Source of the DNA: Desulfovibrio sp. UBA2564
GTDB lineage: Bacteria > Desulfobacterota > Desulfovibrionia > Desulfovibrionales > Desulfovibrionaceae
Assembly (NCBI GenBank): GCA_002340305.1
Contig: DDLU01000276.1
Location: 1-10,998 of the forward strand
Reading direction: 5' to 3'
DNA length: 10,998 nucleotides
Shown: piece by piece, positions 1-6,564 of the stretch
Layout of the letters: the number at the start of each line of letters is the position of its first letter
How positions within the stretch are numbered: position 1 is the stretch's first letter
Made by a program: the position numbers and the translations under genes
Notes under the pieces: generated by a model
Databases searched by the model: none
What the model was told of the DNA's origin: nothing
Seen by the model: only the letters and a program-made list of their open reading frames with translations

Positions 1-1940
1 TGGGTGGTTTTGTGGCCCGTATGCTGCGCCAGCCGCTTTTGCTGGGTTACATCGTTGCCGGGGTTCTGGTCGGCCCGTATACCGGAGGGATCACTGTTTC
101 CGGTGTTCACGAGGTTGAGTTACTGGCGGAAATCGGCATAGCCCTGCTGTTGTTCACCCTCGGTATTGAATTTTCCATCAAAGAATTGAAACCTGTGCGC
201 CATGTGGCTTTGATCGGGACACCCGTACAGATAATCCTGACAATGATCTGCGGCTGGGCAACCGGACAGCTTATGGGCTGGGATAATCACCTGTCCATCT
301 GGTTTGGGGCTTTTATTTCTCTTTCCAGTACCATGGTTGTGCTTAAAACCCTTGAAAGTAAAGGGTTAGTCGGAACTTTGTCCAGCCGGGTAATGCTCGG
401 TATGCTGGTGGTGCAGGATATTGTTATTGTACCTATGCTGATCATCATGCCGCAGCTCGGTTCGGAGTCTTTTGGGCTGAGTGAATTGGGAATGGCAGGT
501 ATTAAAACTGTTCTTTTCCTTTTTTCCATGTTTGTACTTGGCTCGCGTATAATCCCCCGGTTTATGCGCATTGTTGCCGGCTGGAATTCTCGTGAGATGT
601 TTATGCTCTCATGCAGTGCCATCGGCTTGGGGGTTGGTTACGCCACACATTCATTAGGGTTGTCTTTTGCTTTTGGGGCCTTTGTGGCCGGGATGGTGCT
701 CAGTGAATCCCGCTACGCTTATCAGGCTTTGAGTGACATCCTGCCTTTGCGTGATATTTTCAGCCTTATTTTTTTTGCTTCCGTGGGCATGCTCATTGAT
801 CCTTTTTACGTCTGGGATCATATCGGGACCATCGTTGTTCTGGCACTGGCAATTCTTGTGGGTAAGGGGCTTATCTTCGGCTCTATGGCCCGTCTTTTCC
901 GCTACCGTAACGTTATTCCGCTGGCCTTGGGGTTCGGTATGTTTCAGGTCGGTGAGCTTTCTTTTCTGCTTTTGCAGCAGGGTACGGATTCCGGTTCTTT
1001 CCCAAGGGAATATTTTCCTCTTTTCATGGGGGCGGGTATTGTTACCATGCTGATTACCCCGATCATGGCTTCCTGTACCGGGCCGGTTTATTCCATGCTC
1101 CAGAGTCGTCGTAAGACCGATCCATTGCAGACAGTTAACCTGCCGGAAAGTGAACTGGACGGGCATGTTGTAATTCTCGGTTACGGTCGGTTCGGATCCT
1201 ATGTCGCAGAAGCTCTGCGCGAGATTGATATCCCGCATGTAGTGGTCGAGCTTGATGCCAATAAAGTTGAATTGGCTGCCGATGCCGGAAGGGCGGTAAT
1301 TTATGGTGATGCCGGACAGGAAATCGTACTTGAAGCGGCCCGCGTTCCCCATGCACGTATGGTGTTGCTGACCATTCCTTCGGTGAGAGGTTCAACCGCT
1401 GTTCTGGAGAAGATCAGCCATCTTGCGCCGCAATGTCCGGTGGTGGCTCTTTCCCGTAACCCAGAGCATCTGGAAATTCTCAATGAACTCGGCGTGCATC
1501 ATATTATTATGCCCGAATTCGAAACCGGACTGGAAATGGTTCGTGAGACTTTGTTTAATTTCTGCCTTCCTGCTGTAGAGATTCAAAATGTAATGGATTC
1601 CATGCGCCGGGAGAGGTATACCACTGATGTTGAAAGGAATTATCCTAAGTCGGCGCAACTTTCCCGTTTGAGCAAAGCGGCTGAGTCCCTTAACCTGAAT
1701 TGGGTAGAGGTCAGTGACGAGGCTGAAATTATCGGTAGATCGCTTGCCGGGAGTAAAATCCGTACAGTTACGGGTGTCTCCGTGGCGGGAGTTTTGCGCG
1801 GGGATCATTTCATTCAGAACCCGGACGGCTCTTTTCAGTTTGCAGATGGTGATATTGTCGGCGTTCTCGGCGGACGCAAAAATATTGAACGGTTCAGGTG
1901 TCTTGCCTCAAAGCCGGAAGATGGAGAAAAGGAACGTTAA
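1..1940 (+). CDS. CPA2 (Kef-type) cation:proton antiporter with RCK_N/TrkA-N and TrkA-C domains, 5' end missing
   Basis: Inner-membrane antiporter that would exchange K+ (or Na+) for H+, with cytoplasmic nucleotide-sensing domains. The reading frame is open to the left edge (first full codon at base 3) and reads G-G-F-V into a typical first-helix end, so about 20-30 residues probably lie upstream; the GTG at 12 is unlikely to be the true start. Counting from that GTG, residues 1-365 are a multi-helix CPA2 domain with the FTLGIEFS segment (48-55), the helix carrying the Q135-D136 pair typical of Kef-like members, and GAFVAGMVLSES (222-233). An RCK/TrkA-N Rossmann domain starts near 384, with the nucleotide-binding loop GYGRFG at 390-395, and a TrkA-C domain spans about 555-630. 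It is the first visible gene of a three-gene run and ends one base before the lipoprotein gene. Family assignment is secure; the ion transported is not known from sequence, and no separate ancillary KefF/KefG subunit is seen. Confidence 0.93.
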   Translation, partial: GGFVARMLRQPLLLGYIVAGVLVGPYTGGITVSGVHEVELLAEIGIALLLFTLGIEFSIKELKPVRHVALIGTPVQIILTMICGWATGQLMGWDNHLSIWFGAFISLSSTMVVLKTLESKGLVGTLSSRVMLGMLVVQDIVIVPMLIIMPQLGSESFGLSELGMAGIKTVLFLFSMFVLGSRIIPRFMRIVAGWNSREMFMLSCSAIGLGVGYATHSLGLSFAFGAFVAGMVLSESRYAYQALSDILPLRDIFSLIFFASVGMLIDPFYVWDHIGTIVVLALAILVGKGLIFGSMARLFRYRNVIPLALGFGMFQVGELSFLLLQQGTDSGSFPREYFPLFMGAGIVTMLITPIMASCTGPVYSMLQSRRKTDPLQTVNLPESELDGHVVILGYGRFGSYVAEALREIDIPHVVVELDANKVELAADAGRAVIYGDAGQEIVLEAARVPHARMVLLTIPSVRGSTAVLEKISHLAPQCPVVALSRNPEHLEILNELGVHHIIMPEFETGLEMVRETLFNFCLPAVEIQNVMDSMRRERYTTDVERNYPKSAQLSRLSKAAESLNLNWVEVSDEAEIIGRSLAGSKIRTVTGVSVAGVLRGDHFIQNPDGSFQFADGDIVGVLGGRKNIERFRCLASKPEDGEKER

Positions 1941-1941
1941 A

Positions 1942-2745
1942 ATGGTAACTTCTAAGATTCGCATATTGTTTTTCATTTTGTTGTTTGCCCTTATTTCGGG
2001 TTGTGCCAAAACCAATATCCCAGATCCAAGGGGATTGGGTGGGCCTCCACGCAAATGTTCCGATCCAGCGCAGTTACTTGGTTATTTTGAAGGAATTCCA
2101 TATCGCGGTGATGCGGCCGTCAACCGTTTTGGTGATTTTACTTTCTTTGCTGAACCGGGAGTCTACCTCAAGGAACCGGGACTCAACTGTAGCGGCTTTA
2201 CAGTGGCTGCTTCCCGTTACTTTTTCTTCCGGAATTTTAACCTTGCCGATGCTACACTCGACCGCCTAGCGGACAGCGGTCCTGATTCTGCCTACGGTGA
2301 GGACTGGGATTTCGGTTATGATCTTATCCTCAACCTTACTGAAGGGTTGCCGCGTAGAGCCGTGCTTCCTTATGGTGAGACCTCGGTCATTGGAGATAAT
2401 GATGGTATGGTCCTGCGTGGATTTGAGTTGAGTGATCGGTCCGCATGGGCAGATGTAATCAAGCAGATGACTCCGGGGCATGTTTATCTTTTCTCCATGA
2501 GCAAACCGATTAAATTTAAGAATTACAAAATTATTCATTATCACGTAGGATTGATTGTCCCTGATAATGAAGGACATGTCTGGCTTTGCCACGCCACCCG
2601 CAATAGCGGAGTAAATAAAGTAGATATTACCAATATGGCTAATATTGATGCTATCGCCAAAGCTAACCCTGATTCCAAACTGGGACCGCGTAAAATACTG
2701 GTTATCGAAGCTCCTTTGCTTTGCCGTCTAAACCCCAAAAAATAA
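1942..2745 (+). CDS. Outer-membrane lipoprotein with NlpC/P60-like cysteine peptidase signature
   Basis: Predicted 267-residue lipoprotein. Residues 1-21 form a signal peptide with a basic start, a hydrophobic core and the lipobox LISGC, so Cys21 would be lipidated; Ala at +2 predicts outer-membrane sorting. The mature part has N-C-S-G-F at 82-86, like the catalytic-cysteine motif (D/N-C-S-G-F) of NlpC/P60 papain-like enzymes, then Y-H-V-G at 200-203 and C-H-A-T at 216-219, where the catalytic His and a polar partner would sit. By family, such enzymes cut peptidoglycan stem peptides; here that is inference because the remaining sequence is not a standard domain. The ATG at 1942 has GGA about 8 bases upstream and puts the lipobox at normal distance. 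The in-frame ATG at 1921, inside the antiporter gene, is an alternative. It lies one base after the antiporter and nine bases before zupT, so all three are probably cotranscribed. A remote amidase or transglutaminase-like role is possible. Confidence 0.8.
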   Translation: MVTSKIRILFFILLFALISGCAKTNIPDPRGLGGPPRKCSDPAQLLGYFEGIPYRGDAAVNRFGDFTFFAEPGVYLKEPGLNCSGFTVAASRYFFFRNFNLADATLDRLADSGPDSAYGEDWDFGYDLILNLTEGLPRRAVLPYGETSVIGDNDGMVLRGFELSDRSAWADVIKQMTPGHVYLFSMSKPIKFKNYKIIHYHVGLIVPDNEGHVWLCHATRNSGVNKVDITNMANIDAIAKANPDSKLGPRKILVIEAPLLCRLNPKK

Positions 2746-2754
2746 GGAGAGGTT

Positions 2755-3609
2755 ATGTTTGCTGAGAATGTTTTATTCGCCTTCGGTTTAACTGCTTTTG
2801 CCGGACTGTCTACCGGGATCGGTTCCGCGCTCGCTTTTTTTGCTAAAAGGACCAATCCGAAGTTCCTGTCATTATCACTTGGCTTTTCCGCCGGGGTGAT
2901 GATTTATGTTTCTTTTATGGAAATTATGGTCAAAGCCAAAGATGCCTTGCAGGCTGACATGGGCGAAGTCGCCGGAACATGGGCGGCTGTAATTGCATTC
3001 TTCGGCGGCATTGCTCTTATCGCCTTGATTGATAAGCTTGTACCTTCATATGAAAATCCGCATGAAATGCATCGCATTGAGGAAATGAGTGCGGAAAGTC
3101 TTGCTCAGGCAGGGACCGGCGGGCAAGAAAACGGTCTCGAGAGCGAAGAGGGCAAACGTAAGCTTTTCCGCATGGGAACCATGGCGGCGTTGGCAATCGG
3201 TATTCATAACTTTCCAGAAGGTCTGGCAACTTTTACCGCTGCCCTCAGTGATCCCAGCCTCGGTATCGCAATTGCGGTGGCTATCGCTATTCATAACATT
3301 CCCGAAGGTATCGCGGTTTCTGTGCCCATTTATTACGCTACCGGGGACAAGAAGAAGGCATTCATCTACTCCTTCCTGTCCGGTCTGGCAGAACCTATCG
3401 GTGCTTTGGTCGGCTACCTGCTGCTTATGCCGTTCATGTCCGAGACCGTGTTCGGTGTGATTTTCGCCGGTGTTGCCGGGATTATGGTTTTCATCTCACT
3501 TGATGAACTTCTGCCCGCAGCCGAAGAGTATGGTGAGCACCATCTGTCCATATACGGGCTGGTCAGCGGCATGGCTGTGATGGCTTTGTCTCTTTTACTT
3601 TTCTTGTAA
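2755..3609 (+). CDS. zupT: ZIP-family divalent metal (zinc) transporter, ZupT-like
   Basis: A 284-residue inner-membrane importer of Zn2+ and probably other divalent metals. The two ZIP signature helices are intact: H-N-F-P-E-G at 151-156 (first metal-site helix) and H-N-I-P-E-G at 180-185 (second), followed by the small-residue-rich helices typical of ZupT. About eight membrane segments are apparent. The variable cytoplasmic loop (about 98-137) holds His and many Glu residues, as is usual between helices 3 and 4. Length is slightly above common ZupT proteins (about 260-270), mostly because of this loop. The ATG at 2755 is preceded by AAGGAGAGG, which overlaps the region just after the lipoprotein stop and points to operon expression with the upstream antiporter and lipoprotein. 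No Zur-type operator was seen in the nine-base gap. Substrate preference cannot be settled from sequence. Confidence 0.93.
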   Translation: MFAENVLFAFGLTAFAGLSTGIGSALAFFAKRTNPKFLSLSLGFSAGVMIYVSFMEIMVKAKDALQADMGEVAGTWAAVIAFFGGIALIALIDKLVPSYENPHEMHRIEEMSAESLAQAGTGGQENGLESEEGKRKLFRMGTMAALAIGIHNFPEGLATFTAALSDPSLGIAIAVAIAIHNIPEGIAVSVPIYYATGDKKKAFIYSFLSGLAEPIGALVGYLLLMPFMSETVFGVIFAGVAGIMVFISLDELLPAAEEYGEHHLSIYGLVSGMAVMALSLLLFL

Positions 3610-3618
3610 GAGAGTGTT

Positions 3619-3681
3619 GATGCGCTTTGCGCTTTTGGTGAAATGATTTTGCCGTTGCTCCGGCGGCCAGAGAAACTTTTT
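3619..3681 (+). repeat. Candidate dispersed intergenic element ('GCTCCGGCGGCC' type)
   Basis: Non-coding sequence after zupT with a GCGC-TTT-GCGC motif (about 3622-3632), then TTGCTCCGGCGGCC at 3655-3668 and AGAGAAACTTTTT. The 14-base core matches at 10 of 14 positions the minus-strand sequence at 4538-4525, after the 603-codon gene. From memory, similar blocks recur between genes in Desulfovibrio-type genomes; that recollection is unverified. No protein is encoded here. Confidence 0.35.
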
Positions 3682-3687
3682 ATTAGC

Positions 3688-3720
3688 ACTTCGCGGCTTC
3701 GCAAGTTCATGTTCTCTTTT
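3688..3720 (+). terminator. Candidate terminator of the antiporter-lipoprotein-zupT operon
   Basis: ACTT(c)GCG at 3688-3695 pairs with CGCAAGT at 3700-3706 across the four-base loop GCTT, giving a 7-bp stem with one bulged C. An interrupted T-rich run (3707-3720, ending CTCTTTT) follows. An outer AGAGAA (3669-3674) could also pair with TTCTCT (3712-3717). It lies about 80 bases after zupT and before the next gene. The bulge and the broken T-run make it a moderate candidate. Confidence 0.4.
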
Positions 3721-3791
3721 AGTTTCAGGTGGCATTCATTTAGATTTTATGGAATTGTTAGGGCCAGTATTGTTTTTACCGAGGAGTTCAA

Positions 3792-4352
3792 ATGGCTAAG
3801 AAAAATATAGGAATTCAGGGTTTCACTCTGCCCATGCCCCAGACAATTCTGGGTTCCCGGTACGAAGGACGTAATAACTACATGGCCCTCGCTTGGGTTT
3901 CACGGGTTAACTACAACCCTTCACTGATGATGATTTCCGTTGGTAAGCGCCATTTCTCGAATATGGCGATTAAGGCCAGCGGTGAATTCAGCGTGAACAT
4001 TCCATCCGTGGAAATGGTTGAAGTTACCGATTTTGTAGGATTGGTTTCCGGTTCCAAGCTGGATAAGTCCGGTCTGTTTGATGTGGTTCCCGGTGTGTTG
4101 GAAAATGCCCCGGTGATCAGCAATTGCCCGGTTGCCATCGAATGCAAGGTCTTCGATTCCATGGAATTGCCTAACGATACTTTATTCGTGGGTGAGGTTG
4201 TTGCCACATGGTGCGATGAAGAAGTGCTCGTCGATGATGTGCCGGACATCAAGACGGTCAATCCTTTCACCCTGACCATGCCTGATAATAAATATTGGGA
4301 TGTGGGTGAGTGTGTTGGGCGTGCATGGCATGATGGGAAGAAATTGAAGTAA
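3792..4352 (+). CDS. Flavin reductase family protein, flavoredoxin-like (FMN-binding split barrel)
   Basis: A 186-residue cytoplasmic flavoprotein of the flavin reductase-like split-barrel family, which binds FMN and acts as a small electron carrier or NAD(P)H:flavin reductase, usually as a homodimer. Recognisable parts are the N-terminal strand N-Y-M-A-L-A-W (29-35) leading to N-P-S-L-M-M-I-S (42-49), the G-K-R-H-F-S-N segment (51-57) where flavin phosphate contacts usually lie, E-F-S-V-N-I-P (65-71), F-V-G-L-V-S-G-S-K (81-89) and L-F-V-G-E-V (131-136). Length and motif order match flavoredoxins of sulfate reducers, where a role in electron transfer to sulfur metabolism has been proposed; for this protein that role is inference. 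The ATG at 3792 has GAGGAG five bases upstream. The gene stands alone, with non-coding sequence before it and an intrinsic terminator 21 bases after its stop. Confidence 0.88.
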   Translation: MAKKNIGIQGFTLPMPQTILGSRYEGRNNYMALAWVSRVNYNPSLMMISVGKRHFSNMAIKASGEFSVNIPSVEMVEVTDFVGLVSGSKLDKSGLFDVVPGVLENAPVISNCPVAIECKVFDSMELPNDTLFVGEVVATWCDEEVLVDDVPDIKTVNPFTLTMPDNKYWDVGECVGRAWHDGKKLK

Positions 4353-4373
4353 ATTTACTCCAAATACGTAAGC

Positions 4374-4410
4374 AAAAAGCTCGCAATGTTATCAGCAGTG
4401 CGAGCTTTTT
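4374..4410 (+). terminator. Intrinsic terminator after the flavin reductase gene
   Basis: A near-perfect stem: AAAAAGCTCGCA (4374-4385) pairs with TGCGAGCTTTTT (4399-4410), 12 bp with a 13-base loop, ending in a T-tract that runs on into TATT. The A-run on the left makes it able to work in both directions, so it could also stop transcription arriving from the convergent minus-strand gene. Confidence 0.88.
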
Positions 4411-4491
4411 TATTAAAATGTTTCGGGATTCTAGCACTAACTTTTAGGCAAGCGGTCTTCCGCGAGTCTTAGAGATAGCGATAGTGGAACA

Positions 4492-4540
4492 AACCCTTTT
4501 GGAAAAGGGGTTAAGCCCCTGTAGGGTCGCCGAAGGCATT
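4492..4540 (-). terminator. Overlapping hairpins after the 603-codon gene, with repeat-like core
   Basis: Read on the minus strand just after the stop codon, this region has a GCC-TTC-GGC mini-hairpin (4537-4529). Next comes AGGGGCTTAACCCC (GGGG pairs with CCCC) and then CCCTTTT-CC-AAAAGGG followed by TTTGTT. The two larger hairpins share the CCCC/GGGG arm and so exclude each other. The last hairpin plus its short T-run is a plausible terminator. The TGCCTTCGGCGACC core resembles the element at 3655-3668, so the whole block may be a dispersed intergenic repeat with terminator activity. Confidence 0.45.
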
Positions 4541-4542
4541 CT

Positions 4543-6354
4543 TTATTTCATATAATGTTTGTAACAAGCTATCGCGTTCATGGCGAAGAGCGAAGTTGTT
4601 ACTTCACTACCGACGATGATCCTTGTCGGATGGCGAACCATGGTCCATTCGTAGGCTTTGTAGGGATGCTTGAATAATCCCTCGCCGAGGCTGTCGTGTA
4701 AAACTTTTATGCCCCGTTCGATGAGTCCGTCACCCCGGTTGGGGTAGCGCAGCAGGCATAGGGTCGCTACTGCAAGCGATGCATCGAAGGGATTGAGGGT
4801 TGCGCCGAGCATGTCATATTTGCAGTAGTCCATGGCTGCAGCCCTGATCTGCTCTACTTTGCCTTCAGGGTCGATAAGTTGCCGTTCATCTTCGGGGATG
4901 GTCAGCCAAGTGTCGTAAAGTCTTCCAGCATAACTGACGTAAATTTCCGGCAGATAAAAACGAACTGCGCTGTCCTCTTTGAAATTGCCGCTTCTAAAAG
5001 CGTTGTGATGGAAAGTCAGGAACCTTTGCAGGGTGGCAAGGTTTTCACCTTCAAGTGCCTTCCACTGGTAACGGTTGGCGAGGATGGATTCAAAAATATC
5101 CATATTGTGACCGGGGCAGATTTCATTACCCAGAGTCTCACGTACAACGCGTCCGTCTTCCTTGTCGCGTTTGAAAGGCTTATCGAACCATAGTGGTACG
5201 GAGCCGAAGTAATCCAGCGGGCGGGTCATGGTGATGGTCGGAGGATTGGTCTTGTTGCCGCCACCGATTTGATATTCATTGATGATCTCAACCCACGGGA
5301 AATCGAGAAACACTTCGGCAGCGCGCAGTAGTTCCTCATTCGCTTTAATATTTTTTTCTTCCACCAGATCAAGCCATTTGCGGCTCATAGCCAGCGCGAG
5401 AAAAGTGGTGTCCACATCGGGTACGTAATCGTCAAACCCAAGCTCTTTTTTGGCTTTCCAGTCGCGAGGTTTGAGGTTGCAAAGCGGCTGACCGTTACCG
5501 TCTTTGGGCAGGCAGGTGATCGCCGGATGCTTGATGCCGGAAGAGGGTGCTTCCAGCAATTCCATACTGGTTATAATCAGGAAATGGAGGATGGATTCCA
5601 TCATTTCGCGCAGTTTTTCCTGCTCTTCCTTGGGAAGCTCTCCCAATATATAAAGGTTGTAAATCTGTTCCCAGAAAATATCGTCATAAAATCCGGTACG
5701 GTGGGTGATCCATGAAACCCGCATGGAGAGCGGTTCAGCAATACCTTTCCACGGGCGGCGGAAGATTTTCAGGGCCAGTGGGTTGGCGTGCAGGAAGCAG
5801 CGCATCAGCGCGAAGAGCAGATTGATGTTTTGAAATTCATATGAACCCAGTCCGGTCATGATATTCATGAAATTTTCACCGTCGCAGATGGAATCTCCGG
5901 GCATGAGCACCTGTGCGGATACCGGGAAAAAAGGATCCTTGGGATTTTTGTTCCAGACCCGGATAATGTCCGAAAGTACCGCGTCGAGTACTTCATTAAC
6001 TTCTTTCTCGCGGATACACGGAGGTTTGGTATATGTTTTTTCGCGGATACGCCACTCTGGGTCCTGAACGCGATCCAGCAGTTTTGCCAGCGGAGCGAAA
6101 GTGGTTTCAATCCATTCCCTGTCCTGCCAGTTTTCATAGCTGGCCTGCATGGCAGCTTTCATCATCTCCTGAAAAGGACCGACCTGACTCTGGAAAATTG
6201 CCGGATGTGAGCACCAGCGTAGGATAAAATGCTTGAAGAGCGGGTTGCCGAAAAGTTTTTTGTAAAGTTTACGCAGGTTCTGGCCCGGAACTGTGGGGGT
6301 GTTACATTCTAAAATAGGGGTATCGCATATATCATATATAGTAGCGTTTCTCAC
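4543..6354 (-). CDS. Uncharacterised 603-residue soluble helical protein with a DVDTT (class II terpene cyclase-like) motif
   Basis: I do not recognise the family with certainty. The protein has no signal peptide or membrane segments and is built mostly of amphipathic helices. Residues 313-317 read D-V-D-T-T followed by F-L-A-L, matching the DxDD/DxDTT motif that supplies the catalytic acid in class II terpene cyclases; D315 would be that acid. The C-terminal third has helix-hairpin units resembling prenyltransferase/squalene-cyclase repeats, such as D-A-S-L-A-V-A-T-L (524-532) and E-V-T-T-S-L-F-A (584-591). Length fits a two-barrel (beta-gamma) cyclase. Missing evidence: no clear QW motifs and no isoprenoid genes nearby. 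A six-hairpin carbohydrate-active or structural toroid is the main alternative. The start is GTG at 6354, with GGAGA five bases upstream; an ATG there would run straight into a stop. The gene is transcribed alone, convergent with the flavin reductase and divergent from the PHP-helicase gene. Confidence 0.85.
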   Translation of the reverse strand: MRNATIYDICDTPILECNTPTVPGQNLRKLYKKLFGNPLFKHFILRWCSHPAIFQSQVGPFQEMMKAAMQASYENWQDREWIETTFAPLAKLLDRVQDPEWRIREKTYTKPPCIREKEVNEVLDAVLSDIIRVWNKNPKDPFFPVSAQVLMPGDSICDGENFMNIMTGLGSYEFQNINLLFALMRCFLHANPLALKIFRRPWKGIAEPLSMRVSWITHRTGFYDDIFWEQIYNLYILGELPKEEQEKLREMMESILHFLIITSMELLEAPSSGIKHPAITCLPKDGNGQPLCNLKPRDWKAKKELGFDDYVPDVDTTFLALAMSRKWLDLVEEKNIKANEELLRAAEVFLDFPWVEIINEYQIGGGNKTNPPTITMTRPLDYFGSVPLWFDKPFKRDKEDGRVVRETLGNEICPGHNMDIFESILANRYQWKALEGENLATLQRFLTFHHNAFRSGNFKEDSAVRFYLPEIYVSYAGRLYDTWLTIPEDERQLIDPEGKVEQIRAAAMDYCKYDMLGATLNPFDASLAVATLCLLRYPNRGDGLIERGIKVLHDSLGEGLFKHPYKAYEWTMVRHPTRIIVGSEVTTSLFAMNAIACYKHYMK

Positions 6355-6525
6355 ATTATCTCCATTTTTTTGTTAAAAACTCCACTATCAAACTGGAGGC
6401 CGCCTTGCAATCCATTCGCCCTGCATGTAGTGTCCCTTGTAAGCCTTAACAGGGTTGTGATGATTCGATGATGATATGATAAAATCCAGCTTTTATAGTT
6501 GGTTGTGCTGTTTTAAAAGATAAGT

Positions 6526-6542
6526 TGATCAATAAATGATCA
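6526..6542. promoter_or_regulatory. TGATCA-AATAA-TGATCA-like palindromic site upstream of the PHP-helicase gene
   Basis: Two copies of the self-palindromic hexamer TGATCA (6526-6531 and 6537-6542) lie 11 bases apart, one helical turn, ending 22 bases before the helicase start codon. This spacing suits a dimeric regulator bound on one DNA face in the leader, so repression would be the natural reading. It does not fit a clean CRP or FNR consensus. The rest of the 6355-6564 intergenic region is AT-rich, with only weak promoter-like sequences. Confidence 0.25.
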
Positions 6543-6564
6543 CGATGGGGAAGAACGGTAGACC

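Noticed and set aside
654..1352. A 232-codon open frame on the minus strand inside the antiporter gene
   Set aside because: It lies wholly opposite a strongly conserved antiporter sequence, has low-complexity polar composition and no recognisable domain; it is a shadow of codon bias.
1714..1941. A longer N-terminus for the lipoprotein starting inside the antiporter gene
   Set aside because: The extension would overlap conserved TrkA-C coding sequence and bury the lipoprotein signal peptide; ATG 1942 (or 1921) puts the lipobox at the correct distance.
6352..6369. A four-codon upstream ORF (ATG-GAG-ATA-ATG-TGA) overlapping the GTG start of the 603-codon gene
   Set aside because: It is too short to judge and contains the gene's own ribosome site; most likely chance overlap, though translational coupling cannot be excluded.
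6355..6564. Additional small gene or structured RNA in the divergent intergenic region
   Set aside because: Only weak interrupted stems (for example CCCTTGT...ACAGGG near 6434-6454) and no ORF with a convincing start were found.
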